From Natronococcus sp. A-GB7 (GTDB lineage Archaea; Halobacteriota; Halobacteria; Halobacteriales; Natrialbaceae): 64,000 nt of DNA. Below the pieces are notes generated by a model, which was not told the origin of the DNA, searched no databases, and saw only the letters and a list, made by a program, of their open reading frames with translations. The position numbers were made by a program, and so were the translations under genes. The DNA is taken from contig NZ_JARUKV010000004.1 in NCBI RefSeq assembly GCF_029688865.1, positions 124,001 to 188,000 on the forward strand. Direction: 5' to 3'. Below are positions 1-7,792 of this stretch, in pieces (within the stretch, counting starts at the first letter, position 1; every line of letters begins with the position of its first letter).

Positions 1-2
1 CC

Positions 3-95
3 GAACTCGAGGCCGAACTCGCAGAGCGCATCGAGACGATCCAGTCCCGAACCGCAGACGGTGAGGGCGACGAGAACGGGGGTGGCGGCGAGTGA
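3..95 (+). CDS. Nop5/Nop56-58 family box C/D RNP core protein, C-terminal end only
   Basis: The window opens inside a reading frame whose last 30 residues are Glu/Arg-rich and then a Gly/Glu tail ending in TGA. No domain is left to recognise. The identification rests on context: the stop codon overlaps the start of the fibrillarin gene, and in archaea Nop5 and fibrillarin are routinely adjacent and form the box C/D 2'-O-methylation complex with L7Ae. A charged low-complexity tail is usual for haloarchaeal Nop5. The assignment is inference from position. Confidence 0.6.
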   Translation, partial: ELEAELAERIETIQSRTADGEGDENGGGGE

Positions 96-733
96 GCGAC
101 GAGCTACCCGTAGGCGTCGAACGCCATCAGTTCGACGGCGAGGAACGCCTCGCTACGCAGGGCGAGCCCGTCTACGGCGAGCCCACCGACGGCGAGTGGC
201 GCGCCTGGAACCCGAACCGATCGAAGCTCGGCGCGATGCTCGCCCTCGGTATGGAGACGGGGCTCGAGGGCGGGGACGAGGAAACGGTGCTCTATCTCGG
301 CGCCGCCAGCGGGACGACGGTCAGCCACGTCGCCGACGTCGCCGGCCCGACCTACGCCGTCGAGTTCGCCCCGCGTCCGGCACGAGATCTCCTCGAGGCG
401 GCCGACTCCCGCCCCCGACTCTTTCCGCTCCTTGCGGACGCCCGGAAACCCGAGACGTACGCCCACGTCGTCGAGCGCGACGTCGACGCGATCGTCCAGG
501 ACGTGGCGACGCGGGGACAGGCCCGGGTCGCACTCGAGAACGCGCGCTTTCTCGCCGACGACGGCCGACTGGTGCTCGCGGTCAAGGCCCGAAGCGAGGA
601 TGTGACTCGCGAGCCCGCGGCCGTCTTCGAGGACGTTCGCGACGAGCTGACCGAGGGGTACGAGGTTCTCGAGTACCGTCGGCTCGACGACTACCACGCG
701 GACCACCTCGGGATCGTCGCGCGCCCGCGGTAG
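92..733 (+). CDS. flpA: Fibrillarin-like rRNA/tRNA 2'-O-methyltransferase
   Basis: A 213-residue protein of normal archaeal fibrillarin length. It has a short N-terminal domain (about 1-60, with the family-typical WNPNRSKLGAML stretch) followed by a Rossmann methyltransferase fold: SAM-binding motif YLGAASGTTVSHVAD at about 68-82, an acidic strand end VEFAPR, and DVATRGQA around 134-141. It transfers methyl groups from SAM to ribose 2'-OH positions selected by box C/D guide RNAs, working with Nop5 and L7Ae. The GTG start overlaps the upstream stop codon (GTGA), which argues for translational coupling with nop5. Confidence 0.95.
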   Translation: MSDELPVGVERHQFDGEERLATQGEPVYGEPTDGEWRAWNPNRSKLGAMLALGMETGLEGGDEETVLYLGAASGTTVSHVADVAGPTYAVEFAPRPARDLLEAADSRPRLFPLLADARKPETYAHVVERDVDAIVQDVATRGQARVALENARFLADDGRLVLAVKARSEDVTREPAAVFEDVRDELTEGYEVLEYRRLDDYHADHLGIVARPR

Positions 734-774
734 CCGGGCGAGGTCGCGTCGCGTGAACGTGTCCGCGCCGGACT

Positions 775-791
775 GGTCCGTCGAACGGACC
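775..791 (+). terminator. Small hairpin after the fibrillarin gene
   Basis: Inverted repeat GGTCCGT-CGA-ACGGACC about 40 nt after the flpA stop codon. It lacks the T-run usual for archaeal terminators, so a role in 3'-end formation is only possible. Confidence 0.3.
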
Positions 792-898
792 GTCATAACA
801 GGGGAACATAAACCCCAGCCCGAACCCGTTTTGCGGGTATTGCGAGCCCGCGGGAATTGCGCTCGGCTGTTATGTGGTCGCCGTGTTGTAACTCGAGT

Positions 899-2224
899 AT
901 GGATTGCAACCAGTGCGAGCAAACGCCCGAGGGTGGCTGTACGGTTCGGGGCGTCTGTGGCAAGGAACCCGACATCAACGGGCTACAGGAGCTCGTCGTC
1001 TACGGACTCAAGGGGATCTCGGCGTACGCGACCCACGCTCGCGACATGGGCTACCGCGACCCAGACGTCGACGCCCTCGTCCACGAGGCGCTGTACTCGA
1101 CGCTGACCAACGTTAACTTCAGCACCGAGGACCACGTCGACCTCGCGATGCGGTCCGGGAAGGCCGCCGTCGACGTAATGGAGCTGCTCGACGAGGCCCA
1201 CACGACCGAACTCGGCGTTCCGGAGCCGACGGAGGTCCCCCAGAACGCCGTCGAAGGGAAGTCGATCCTCGTCACGGGTCACGACCTCTACGGGCTCAAG
1301 CAGTTGCTCGAGCAGACCGAGGACGAACCGATCAACGTCTACACCCACTCGGAGATGCTGCCGGCCCACGGCTACCCCGAACTCGCGACGTTCGACCACC
1401 TGAAGGGGAACGTCGGCGGCGCCTGGCACGATCAGCGACTCCTCTTCCGGGACTTCCCCGGCGCCATCGTCGGCACGACCAACTGCGTCCAGCCGCCGAC
1501 GGAGGAGTACCGCGACCGCTTCTTCACGACAGGACTGACCGGACTCGAGGGCGTCGAGTCGATCGACGACTACGCGTTCGGTCCCGTCATCGAGAGGGCC
1601 ACCGAGCTGCCGGCGGTCGACTGGGAGAGCAACGAGACCGTCGCGACCGGGTTCCACCACGAGCCCGTCCTCGACCAGCTAGACGAGATCGTCGAGGCCG
1701 TCGAGTCGGGCAAGCTCCGGCGCTTCTTCGTCGTCGCGGGCTGTGACGGACCGACACCCGGCCGTGATTACTACCGCGAGCTCGTCAAGACGATCCCCGA
1801 CGACTGCGTCGTGCTGACGACCTCGTGTGGCAAGTTCCGGTTCAACGACCTCGAGATGGGGACCGTTCCCGGCACCGAGATTCCTCGCTACGTCGATCTC
1901 GGCCAGTGTAACAACTCGATCTCGACGGTCAAGATCGCGGGCGCGCTCGCCGAGGCGTTCGACTGCGGCGTCAACGACCTCCCGCTGTCGGTGGTGCTGT
2001 CGTGGTTCGAACAGAAGGCGATCGCCGTCCTGCTCGGCCTCCTCCACCTCGGCGTCGAGGACATTCGACTCGGACCGACGGTGCCGGAGTTTCTCACCGA
2101 ATCGAACGTCGAGTTGCTCCACGAGGAGTTCGGTCTGCAGCCGATCGGCGAGCCCGAGACGGATCTCCGAGAGATGCTCGGCGAGCCGCAGCCGGCCTCG
2201 CAGGCGCAGCCGGCCGACGACTGA
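899..2224 (+). CDS. hcp: Hybrid cluster protein (prismane; hydroxylamine/NO reductase family), short class III type
   Basis: I start at ATG 899, because the N-terminal cysteine motif C3-x2-C6-x7-C14-x5-C20 begins at once; 14 further in-frame upstream codons look non-coding. The protein is 441 aa, whereas class I/II Hcps are about 550. The short length with this cysteine pattern fits class III, which lacks a helical insertion after the first cluster. Later hybrid-cluster ligands are visible: GHDLYGL (His), THSEM (Glu), TTNCVQ, AGCDGP, TTSCGK, GQCNNS (Cys) and FEQK (Glu/Lys). Family role: nitric oxide or hydroxylamine reduction under nitrosative or low-oxygen conditions. No dedicated reductase gene is adjacent, so the electron donor is unknown. 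Confidence 0.93.
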   Translation: MDCNQCEQTPEGGCTVRGVCGKEPDINGLQELVVYGLKGISAYATHARDMGYRDPDVDALVHEALYSTLTNVNFSTEDHVDLAMRSGKAAVDVMELLDEAHTTELGVPEPTEVPQNAVEGKSILVTGHDLYGLKQLLEQTEDEPINVYTHSEMLPAHGYPELATFDHLKGNVGGAWHDQRLLFRDFPGAIVGTTNCVQPPTEEYRDRFFTTGLTGLEGVESIDDYAFGPVIERATELPAVDWESNETVATGFHHEPVLDQLDEIVEAVESGKLRRFFVVAGCDGPTPGRDYYRELVKTIPDDCVVLTTSCGKFRFNDLEMGTVPGTEIPRYVDLGQCNNSISTVKIAGALAEAFDCGVNDLPLSVVLSWFEQKAIAVLLGLLHLGVEDIRLGPTVPEFLTESNVELLHEEFGLQPIGEPETDLREMLGEPQPASQAQPADD

Positions 2225-2261
2225 GCACCCGGTTCGTCCGGTGCCCTGCCGAGTCCAAACG

Positions 2262-2269
2262 GTATTTAT
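2262..2269 (+). promoter_or_regulatory. TATA box of gshA
   Basis: GTATTTAT lies about 25-32 nt before the gshA ATG in otherwise GC-rich DNA. That spacing predicts a leaderless or nearly leaderless transcript, as is common in haloarchaea. Confidence 0.6.
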
Positions 2270-2293
2270 CACCGCGGCCGAAAACGGGAGCCA

Positions 2294-3376
2294 ATGGAAC
2301 GCGGGTCGCCGGAATCGTTTGCGCGCATGGGTACGCTCGGCATCGAGGAGGAGTTCTACGTCGTCGACGAGCGGGGCCGCCCGACGAGCGGCACCGACGA
2401 ACTCGTCTACGAGCACGAACCCCCCGAGATCCTCGAGGGACGGCTCGACCACGAGCTGTTCAAGTTCGTCATCGAGACCCAGACACCCCTGATCGAGGAA
2501 CCGAGTGACGCCCGCGGTTCGCTGCTTTCGGTTCGGGAGGCGCTGGCCGACCACGCCGAGACCCACGGCTACCGGATCGCCGCTGCGGGACTCCACCCGC
2601 TGGCGAAGTGGCGCGAACTCGAGCACGCCGAGAAACCCCGCTATCGCTCCCAGCTCGACCGGATCCAGTACCCCCAGCACCGCAACACGACCGCCGGCGT
2701 CCACGTCCACGTCGGCGTCGACGACGCCGACAAGGCGGTCTGGATCGCCAACGAGCTGCGCTGGTACGTGCCGATCCTGCTCGCGCTCTCGGCGAACTCG
2801 CCGTACTGGAACGGGTTCGACACCGGGCTCCAGTCCGCCCGCGCGAAGATCTTCGAGGCGCTGCCCAACACGGGAATGCCGACCCACTTCGAGGACTTCG
2901 ACGACTTCGACCGGTTCGAACGACGGATGCTCGAAACCGACGCCATCGCCGACCGGGGCGAGCTCTGGTACGACGTTCGCCCGCACACGGCCCACGGCAC
3001 CGTCGAGCTACGGACGCCCGACGGCCAGGCCGATCCGGACGTGGTGATGGCGTTCGTCGAGTACGCCCACGCGTTAGTCGAGGTCCTCGCCGAGGAGTAC
3101 GAGGACGGGACCCCTGGCCATCAGCACCGCCGGGAGCTGCTCGACGAGAACAAGTGGCGCGCGATCCGCCACGGCCAGGACGTCTCGCTCATCGATCGCG
3201 ACCTCGAGGGAACCGTCGACCTCGGCGAACTCGTCGACCGGGAGTGCGAGCGGCTGGGAATCGACGGCATTCGCGAGGTCTACGAGCGCGAGAGCGGGGC
3301 CGAGCGCCAGCGCCGGCTTCGCGAGGAGGAGGGTTCCGACGCCCTCTGTGAGTCGTTGCTGCTCGAGACGCACTGA
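2294..3376 (+). CDS. gshA: Glutamate-cysteine ligase (GCS2/YbdK-type)
   Basis: A 360-aa carboxylate-amine ligase that makes gamma-glutamylcysteine, the main low-molecular-weight thiol of haloarchaea in place of glutathione. Visible family motifs are [10 protein letters not shown] near residue 15-24, [12 protein letters not shown] near 130-140, [18 protein letters not shown] near 172-190, and [18 protein letters not shown] near 230-247. Length is normal. The start ATG fits the upstream TATA box. It stands as a single gene, followed by a T-run and a convergent oxidoreductase gene. Confidence 0.93.
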   Translation: MERGSPESFARMGTLGIEEEFYVVDERGRPTSGTDELVYEHEPPEILEGRLDHELFKFVIETQTPLIEEPSDARGSLLSVREALADHAETHGYRIAAAGLHPLAKWRELEHAEKPRYRSQLDRIQYPQHRNTTAGVHVHVGVDDADKAVWIANELRWYVPILLALSANSPYWNGFDTGLQSARAKIFEALPNTGMPTHFEDFDDFDRFERRMLETDAIADRGELWYDVRPHTAHGTVELRTPDGQADPDVVMAFVEYAHALVEVLAEEYEDGTPGHQHRRELLDENKWRAIRHGQDVSLIDRDLEGTVDLGELVDRECERLGIDGIREVYERESGAERQRRLREEEGSDALCESLLLETH

Positions 3377-3383
3377 TCGTCCC

Positions 3384-3390
3384 GCTTTTT
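3384..3390 (+). terminator. T-run terminator after gshA
   Basis: The sequence GCTTTTTC follows the gshA stop by about 8 nt, before the end of the convergent gene. Oligo-T tracts are the usual intrinsic termination signal in archaea. Confidence 0.45.
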
Positions 3391-3395
3391 CGTGA

Positions 3396-4373
3396 CTACG
3401 GGAGCGCCCGGAGCTCCCCGCGCTTGGCGCTCTCGTAGAGCCCGTCGATCACCCGCATGTTCGCGATCGCCTCGTCGGCGTCGGTTCGGGGCCGCGTGCC
3501 CGACTCGACGCAGTCGGCGAACTGTTCGACCTGCAGGCGGTAGTGATCGGTGGGATCGAACGTCTCGACGGCGTGGCGGCCGTCAATCCGGTACTCCAGC
3601 TCGAGCGGTTCCTCGAGAGGGGCGTCGAAAGCGTCCGCGACCACGAGCCAGCCGTTTGCGGCCTCGACGCGGTAGCGCTGGACCTTCTGCGTGTCGAACC
3701 CGGAGGCGATCCGGGCCGAGGCGCCGTCGTCGTACTCGAGGACGCCCGCGAGTTCGGTGTCGACGCCCGTACTCCGGGAGTCGTGGGTGTGGGCGTAGAC
3801 CCGGTCGGGCTCGCCGAGGAACTGGCGGGCGGCCGAGACGGCGTAGCAGCCGACGTCCATCAGCGACCCGCCCGCGAGGTCGGGATCGAGGCGGACGTTG
3901 TCGGGATCGCCGAACAGCGGGAACTTGAACGCGGCCGAGACCGAGCGGACGTCCTCGAGCTCCTCGTGGGCGAGTTCGATCGCGCGCTCGGTCCGGGGAT
4001 GGTAGCGATACATGAACGCCTCCATGAGGGTGACGCCGCGGTCCTCGCAGTGGGCGGCGACGTCGCGGGCCTGGTCGGCGTCGACCGCCAGCGGCTTCTC
4101 GCAGAGCACGTCCAGGCCGGCGTCTGCCGCCTGTTTCGTCCACTCGGCGTGGGCGGCGTTCGGCAGGGGGACGTAGACGGCGTCGATCCCGCCGTCCTCG
4201 AGCAGCTCCTCGTAAGAACCGTACCGTCGCGGAATCTCGAACTCGTCGGCGAACGTCCGCGCGCGCTCGCCGTCGCGGGAGGCGACCGCCCCGACCGCGT
4301 GCTCGCTCGCGTCGATCGCGGGCAGTACCGACTTTCGGGCAATTCCCGCCGTACCGATGATGCCGAACTCCAT
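3396..4373 (-). CDS. Gfo/Idh/MocA family NAD(P)-dependent sugar oxidoreductase
   Basis: A 325-aa oxidoreductase. The N-terminus MEFGIIGTAGIARKSVLPA is a Rossmann nucleotide-binding motif, so I start at ATG 4373; upstream in-frame codons are not conserved-looking. The EKP motif (LCEKPLAVD, about 92-100) carries the catalytic Lys of the family. GGSLMDVGCYAV, with Asp and a nearby His-rich YRYHPRTERA, matches D-xylose/glucose-fructose oxidoreductase relatives. Haloarchaeal homologues include pentose 1-dehydrogenases of the oxidative xylose pathway, but the substrate cannot be set from sequence. No xylonate dehydratase or other pentose gene is adjacent. Confidence 0.85.
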   Translation of the reverse strand: MEFGIIGTAGIARKSVLPAIDASEHAVGAVASRDGERARTFADEFEIPRRYGSYEELLEDGGIDAVYVPLPNAAHAEWTKQAADAGLDVLCEKPLAVDADQARDVAAHCEDRGVTLMEAFMYRYHPRTERAIELAHEELEDVRSVSAAFKFPLFGDPDNVRLDPDLAGGSLMDVGCYAVSAARQFLGEPDRVYAHTHDSRSTGVDTELAGVLEYDDGASARIASGFDTQKVQRYRVEAANGWLVVADAFDAPLEEPLELEYRIDGRHAVETFDPTDHYRLQVEQFADCVESGTRPRTDADEAIANMRVIDGLYESAKRGELRALP

Positions 4374-4601
4374 GCGTCCGATGTCTCGGCCATCGGTAAA
4401 GAACCGCACGTCGACGGTCGACGACGGGGACACGACACTCGTCAGTTTCGAGCCGTCATCACCAACTGCCGTCCTCGGAGACGCAACCCGTCCGGCTTCC
4501 CCGTAGCCGGCGCGGAAACGCCGCTCGAACCATCACGACGGCGAGGGTTGAAGGAGACAACACGGACGACCGGCACGTTCGCTGTCGGTTCTTCGGATCG
4601 A

Positions 4602-4662
4602 TGTGTAAACCCTGCACAAGCGACGAAACAGTTATCCTTCTATGTGCAAAAGCTGCACATAG
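4602..4662 (+). promoter_or_regulatory. Two palindromic operators before the toxin-antitoxin operon
   Basis: A perfect 9-bp inverted repeat, CTATGTGCA-N5-TGCACATAG, lies at 4640-4662 and ends one base before the antitoxin ATG. A second, imperfect copy, TGTGTA-N5-TGCACA, lies at 4602-4618. The centres are 41 bp apart, about four helical turns. Two sites on one helix face are what a dimeric ribbon-helix-helix antitoxin needs for cooperative autorepression. Binding by the product of 4664..5029 is inferred. Confidence 0.65.
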
Positions 4663-4663
4663 A

Positions 4664-5029
4664 ATGAGCGCAAGCGACGATCCCCGACGCGTCCACTTCC
4701 AGTCGCCGGAGTACCTGGTCGATCGGCTCGACGCGATCGCGGAGCTCTTCGAGACGGATCGGACGGATCTCCTCGTCGAGGCCATCCGTCAGTACATCGA
4801 GGAGACCGCAGATAGCGAGACGTTCCGGGAGCTAGTCGCGAGGAAGTACTACGACGATCGGCTCGAGTTCGAGACGGTCACGGAGCTGGTCGGCACCGAA
4901 ACCGCCCAGCGGCTTCGGCTCCTCAAAGCTGACCTCGAGGACGAACCGCTCGATCTCGCTGCTCCCGACGACGCGGATATCTACGGCGGCGACGCGGTGA
5001 CGGCCGACACCGACGACGACGGTCGATGA
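4664..5029 (+). CDS. Ribbon-helix-helix antitoxin-like protein
   Basis: A 121-aa acidic protein. Residues about 7-50 (RRVHFQSPEYLVDRLDAIAE...TDLLVEAIRQYIEE) have the strand-helix-helix pattern of CopG/MetJ-type DNA-binding domains. The C-terminal part (about 85-121) is acidic and probably disordered, typical of a toxin-wrapping tail. I start at ATG 4664, directly after the palindromic operator; a longer frame would run through that operator. The stop codon overlaps the start of the PIN-domain gene (ATGA). Likely function: binds and neutralises the PIN protein and represses its own operon. Confidence 0.75.
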   Translation: MSASDDPRRVHFQSPEYLVDRLDAIAELFETDRTDLLVEAIRQYIEETADSETFRELVARKYYDDRLEFETVTELVGTETAQRLRLLKADLEDEPLDLAAPDDADIYGGDAVTADTDDDGR

Positions 5030-5610
5030 ACGGTCGGCCGCAACTCCGAACGGTCGTCGCCGACACCAGCGCGCTCGTCAGTCTCGCCGTGCCCCGCACC
5101 GACACGGACTACGACACCGACGGTGCCCCAGATCCGCTCCAATACCTCCTCACGTCGTGTGACGCAGTCGTGCCGCCGGAGGTGATCGCGGAACTCCGCG
5201 ATATCACGCAGTACCGGGATATACATGGCGCCGCCGCGAGCAACGTCCTCGCGGCCCGCGATCACTACTCGGTCGAGGATCCGTACGAACGCTCCGACGC
5301 CCCGGACTCACGACCAGCGTTCGGCCTCGATGACGGCGAGACCGACGGGATCGTTCTCGCGAACGCGCTCGGTGTCGACGGCTTTCTGACCGACGAGTTC
5401 GGTGGGACGAACTTCCCGCTCATCCACGCGGTCCTCGACGGGCCGCGCATCGTCCCGACGCCGCGACTCATCCGTGACTATGCCCGAAACGGCCACCTGA
5501 CCCACGACGAGGCGAGAACGCTAATCGACGCGATCAGTCCGCACCGAAGCTGGGACGACAGCCCCTACGTCACCCGGATACTGGCACTCCTCGAGGAGGA
5601 ACAACGGTGA
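5026..5610 (+). CDS. PIN-domain ribonuclease toxin
   Basis: A 194-aa protein. It has the PIN N-terminal motif VVADTSALVSLA (first catalytic Asp at about 12-13), a conserved Glu in PPEVIAELRDI, GLDDGETDGIVLANAL (Asp/Glu cluster at about 98-112) and a final acidic pair in FLTDEFGGTNFPLI. This is the order of metal-binding carboxylates expected for VapC-like nucleases. At 194 aa it is longer than classical VapC (about 130), with an N-terminal insertion after the first strand and a C-terminal helical extension. Co-translated with the RHH gene. Target RNA unknown. Confidence 0.78.
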   Translation: MNGRPQLRTVVADTSALVSLAVPRTDTDYDTDGAPDPLQYLLTSCDAVVPPEVIAELRDITQYRDIHGAAASNVLAARDHYSVEDPYERSDAPDSRPAFGLDDGETDGIVLANALGVDGFLTDEFGGTNFPLIHAVLDGPRIVPTPRLIRDYARNGHLTHDEARTLIDAISPHRSWDDSPYVTRILALLEEEQR

Positions 5611-5732
5611 CGGTCACCTCGTCCGTACTTTCCGTGCCGACCGGGACGAGTCTCTCGTCGCTCGCGCCGCTGGTGTTCCGGTTACGGCCAGTCGACCGAA
5701 TCACTATGTGATCCCGTCGGATACGACGAGCT

Positions 5733-6920
5733 ATGAACGTCTACCGGACCCGAACCGGACTGCGCCACCAGTTTCGCGATATCCTGAACTTCTACTACCC
5801 GGCCTGTATCGACACGTCGGTCGGGGGGTACGTCGCCCAGTTGGACGAACGGGACGGCCACGTCTACGACTCGCAAACGCGACACCTCGTCGCGACCGCG
5901 CGGGGCGTCCACAACTTCAGCCTGGGCGTCCTCGAAGACGGCCCCGACTGGTGTCGGTACGCCGCCGAGCACGGCCTGCAGTTTCTCTCCGAGGTCCACT
6001 GGGACGCCGACCGCGAGGGGTACGACTGGCTGCTCGCGGGCCGCGAGCCCGTTGATCGAACCCGGTACTGCTACGGCCACGCGTTCGCGCTGCTGGCCGG
6101 AGCCAGAGCGCACCAGGCCGGAATCCCCGGCGGCCGAGCGGAACTCGAGCGAGCCTTCGACGTCCTCGAGGAGCGGTTCTGGGAGCCCGAACACGGCCTG
6201 TACGCCGACCAGGCATCGCCCGACTGGGAACTCGAGCCCTACCGCGGCCAGAACGCGAACATGCACGCCTGCGAGGCGCTGCTTTCGGCCTACGAAGCGA
6301 CCGACGAAGAACGATTCCTCGAGCGCGCCCATACGGTCGCCGACCGGTTTACCCGCGAGGTGACGAGCGCGACCGACGGCCTGCTGTGGGAACACTACAC
6401 CGAGGAGTGGGAGCCGGACCTGTCGTACAACGCCGAGGAGCCGAATCACCAGTTTCGCCCGCCGGGCTACCAGCCGGGCCACCACGCCGAGTGGGCGAAG
6501 CTGCTCGCCCTGCTGGCGGACCACCGGTCGGAGTCGTGGATACTCGAGCGGGCCTTCGAACTGTTCGACGCCGCAGTCGACCTCGGCTGGGACGATGAGT
6601 ACGGCGGGCTCTACTACACGGTCGAGGCCGACGGCGAGCCGATCGTCCCCGACAAGTACGGCTGGGTCCACACGGAGGCCATCGGTGCGAGCGCGCTGTT
6701 GAGTCGCCACGACGACGCCTACGCCGACTGGTACGACTGCCTCTGGGAACACTCCCTCGAGCACCTCCGGAACCCGAAGTACGGCAACTGGTACGAGCGC
6801 CTGACCCGCGGTCACGAACGGGACGGACCGAACCGCGGGACGGCCGTCGAGCCGGGCTATCACCCGCTGACGAACGCCTGGCTCGCAATGGGCGCTCTCG
6901 AGGACGGCGGACTCGAGTAG
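5733..6920 (+). CDS. AGE-family sugar isomerase/epimerase
   Basis: A 395-aa member of the N-acylglucosamine 2-epimerase (alpha6/alpha6 barrel) family. Typical motifs are DSQTRHLVATARGVHNFS (about 47-64), RYCYGHAFALLAGA (about 112-125, with the active-site His), NANMHACEALLSAYEAT (about 175-191), and PGYQPGHHAEWAKLL (about 246-260, second catalytic His pair). The family interconverts aldoses and ketoses (mannose/glucose/fructose, sulfoquinovose) or epimerises amino sugars, and motifs alone do not separate these. Location 0.9 kb before a sugar ABC transporter suggests it acts on the imported sugar. No sulfoquinovosidase gene is nearby. Confidence 0.85.
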   Translation: MNVYRTRTGLRHQFRDILNFYYPACIDTSVGGYVAQLDERDGHVYDSQTRHLVATARGVHNFSLGVLEDGPDWCRYAAEHGLQFLSEVHWDADREGYDWLLAGREPVDRTRYCYGHAFALLAGARAHQAGIPGGRAELERAFDVLEERFWEPEHGLYADQASPDWELEPYRGQNANMHACEALLSAYEATDEERFLERAHTVADRFTREVTSATDGLLWEHYTEEWEPDLSYNAEEPNHQFRPPGYQPGHHAEWAKLLALLADHRSESWILERAFELFDAAVDLGWDDEYGGLYYTVEADGEPIVPDKYGWVHTEAIGASALLSRHDDAYADWYDCLWEHSLEHLRNPKYGNWYERLTRGHERDGPNRGTAVEPGYHPLTNAWLAMGALEDGGLE

Positions 6921-6948
6921 AGAGCGGTGAAACGAGACGACGGGCCGA

Positions 6949-7584
6949 TCACGCCGTCGCGGCGACGTACCCGCGTGCGACCCGTCGCGTCGCGACCAGC
7001 GTCGCGTAGGCCCCGATCAGCGAGCCGACGACGACCGCGAGTCCGCCCATCTCGACGAGCGCGCTCGAGAGGGCGACTCCGAGCAGGAAGACGATCGACC
7101 CGGAACACCAGCCGACGAAGTAGGCAGCGTTGCCCGCCGCATCTCCGAGACCGCCGAAGCCGGCCCGGAGCGAACCGTCTCGGGCGTAGTTCCCGAGCCC
7201 AATCGGGAGCAGGTAGCCGGCGATTGCGAGGGCGAACAGCACGGCCGTCGAGCCGGCGAGGACGACGACGGCGTCGCCGCCCGTCGGCGCTCGCGTCGTC
7301 TCGAGCAGCAGCCGGAACGTCACGCCCGCCGCGAGCAGGGGCGCGGCGAGGTAGGCGATTCCGAGCACGGTCGCGCCGACGCCACGAGAGAGGACGCTCC
7401 GCTCGAGCGCCGACGGGGGGTCCCGGTCGGGCGCTGCGGCGAACACCGAGACGAGATACCCCGCCAGCGGGACGAGCGCGAGGACGGGGACGGCGATGGC
7501 GTGGACGAACACGCAGAGCCAGGCGACGAGCAGCGCCTTCTCGCCGTGCTCGCCGCGAAGCGGGTACCGCAGTGCGTCGTCCAT
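6949..7584 (-). CDS. DUF4013-like polytopic membrane protein
   Basis: A 211-aa hydrophobic protein with about five to six predicted membrane segments. It begins with MDDALRYPLRGEHGEKALLVAW, the pattern typical of haloarchaeal DUF4013-type proteins (a short charged start, then helices ending in LPIGLGNYARDGSLRAGF). Function is unknown. It is convergent with the AGE gene and divergent from the sugar transporter, so it is a separate transcription unit. Confidence 0.75.
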   Translation of the reverse strand: MDDALRYPLRGEHGEKALLVAWLCVFVHAIAVPVLALVPLAGYLVSVFAAAPDRDPPSALERSVLSRGVGATVLGIAYLAAPLLAAGVTFRLLLETTRAPTGGDAVVVLAGSTAVLFALAIAGYLLPIGLGNYARDGSLRAGFGGLGDAAGNAAYFVGWCSGSIVFLLGVALSSALVEMGGLAVVVGSLIGAYATLVATRRVARGYVAATA

Positions 7585-7754
7585 CCACGCTGGTCTCGAG
7601 CGCGATCCGGTTTACGTCTTCCGCGACCGATCGGTCACGAATCGAGAACGTTCGAGCGCGGTACGGACCGGTTCGGTTCGACCGACGGATCGCCAGCGGG
7701 AGTCGATCTCCTCGGGCGAACGTCGGGAGGTACTCGAGAGCGAATAAAAATACG

Positions 7755-7765
7755 TATATTTATTA
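7755..7765 (+). promoter_or_regulatory. TATA box of the sugar ABC operon
   Basis: TATATTTATTA in an AT-rich patch (7744-7766) about 28-38 nt before ATG 7793. No other AT-rich element is near, so the whole transporter operon probably starts here. Confidence 0.65.
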
Positions 7766-7792
7766 TGAGGGCACCGAAATCTGTGAGTGGTT

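Noticed and set aside
104-922. Long antisense frames opposite fibrillarin and many other genes
   Set aside because: GC-rich genomes produce long open frames opposite real genes; these show Arg/Val-rich, domain-free sequences.
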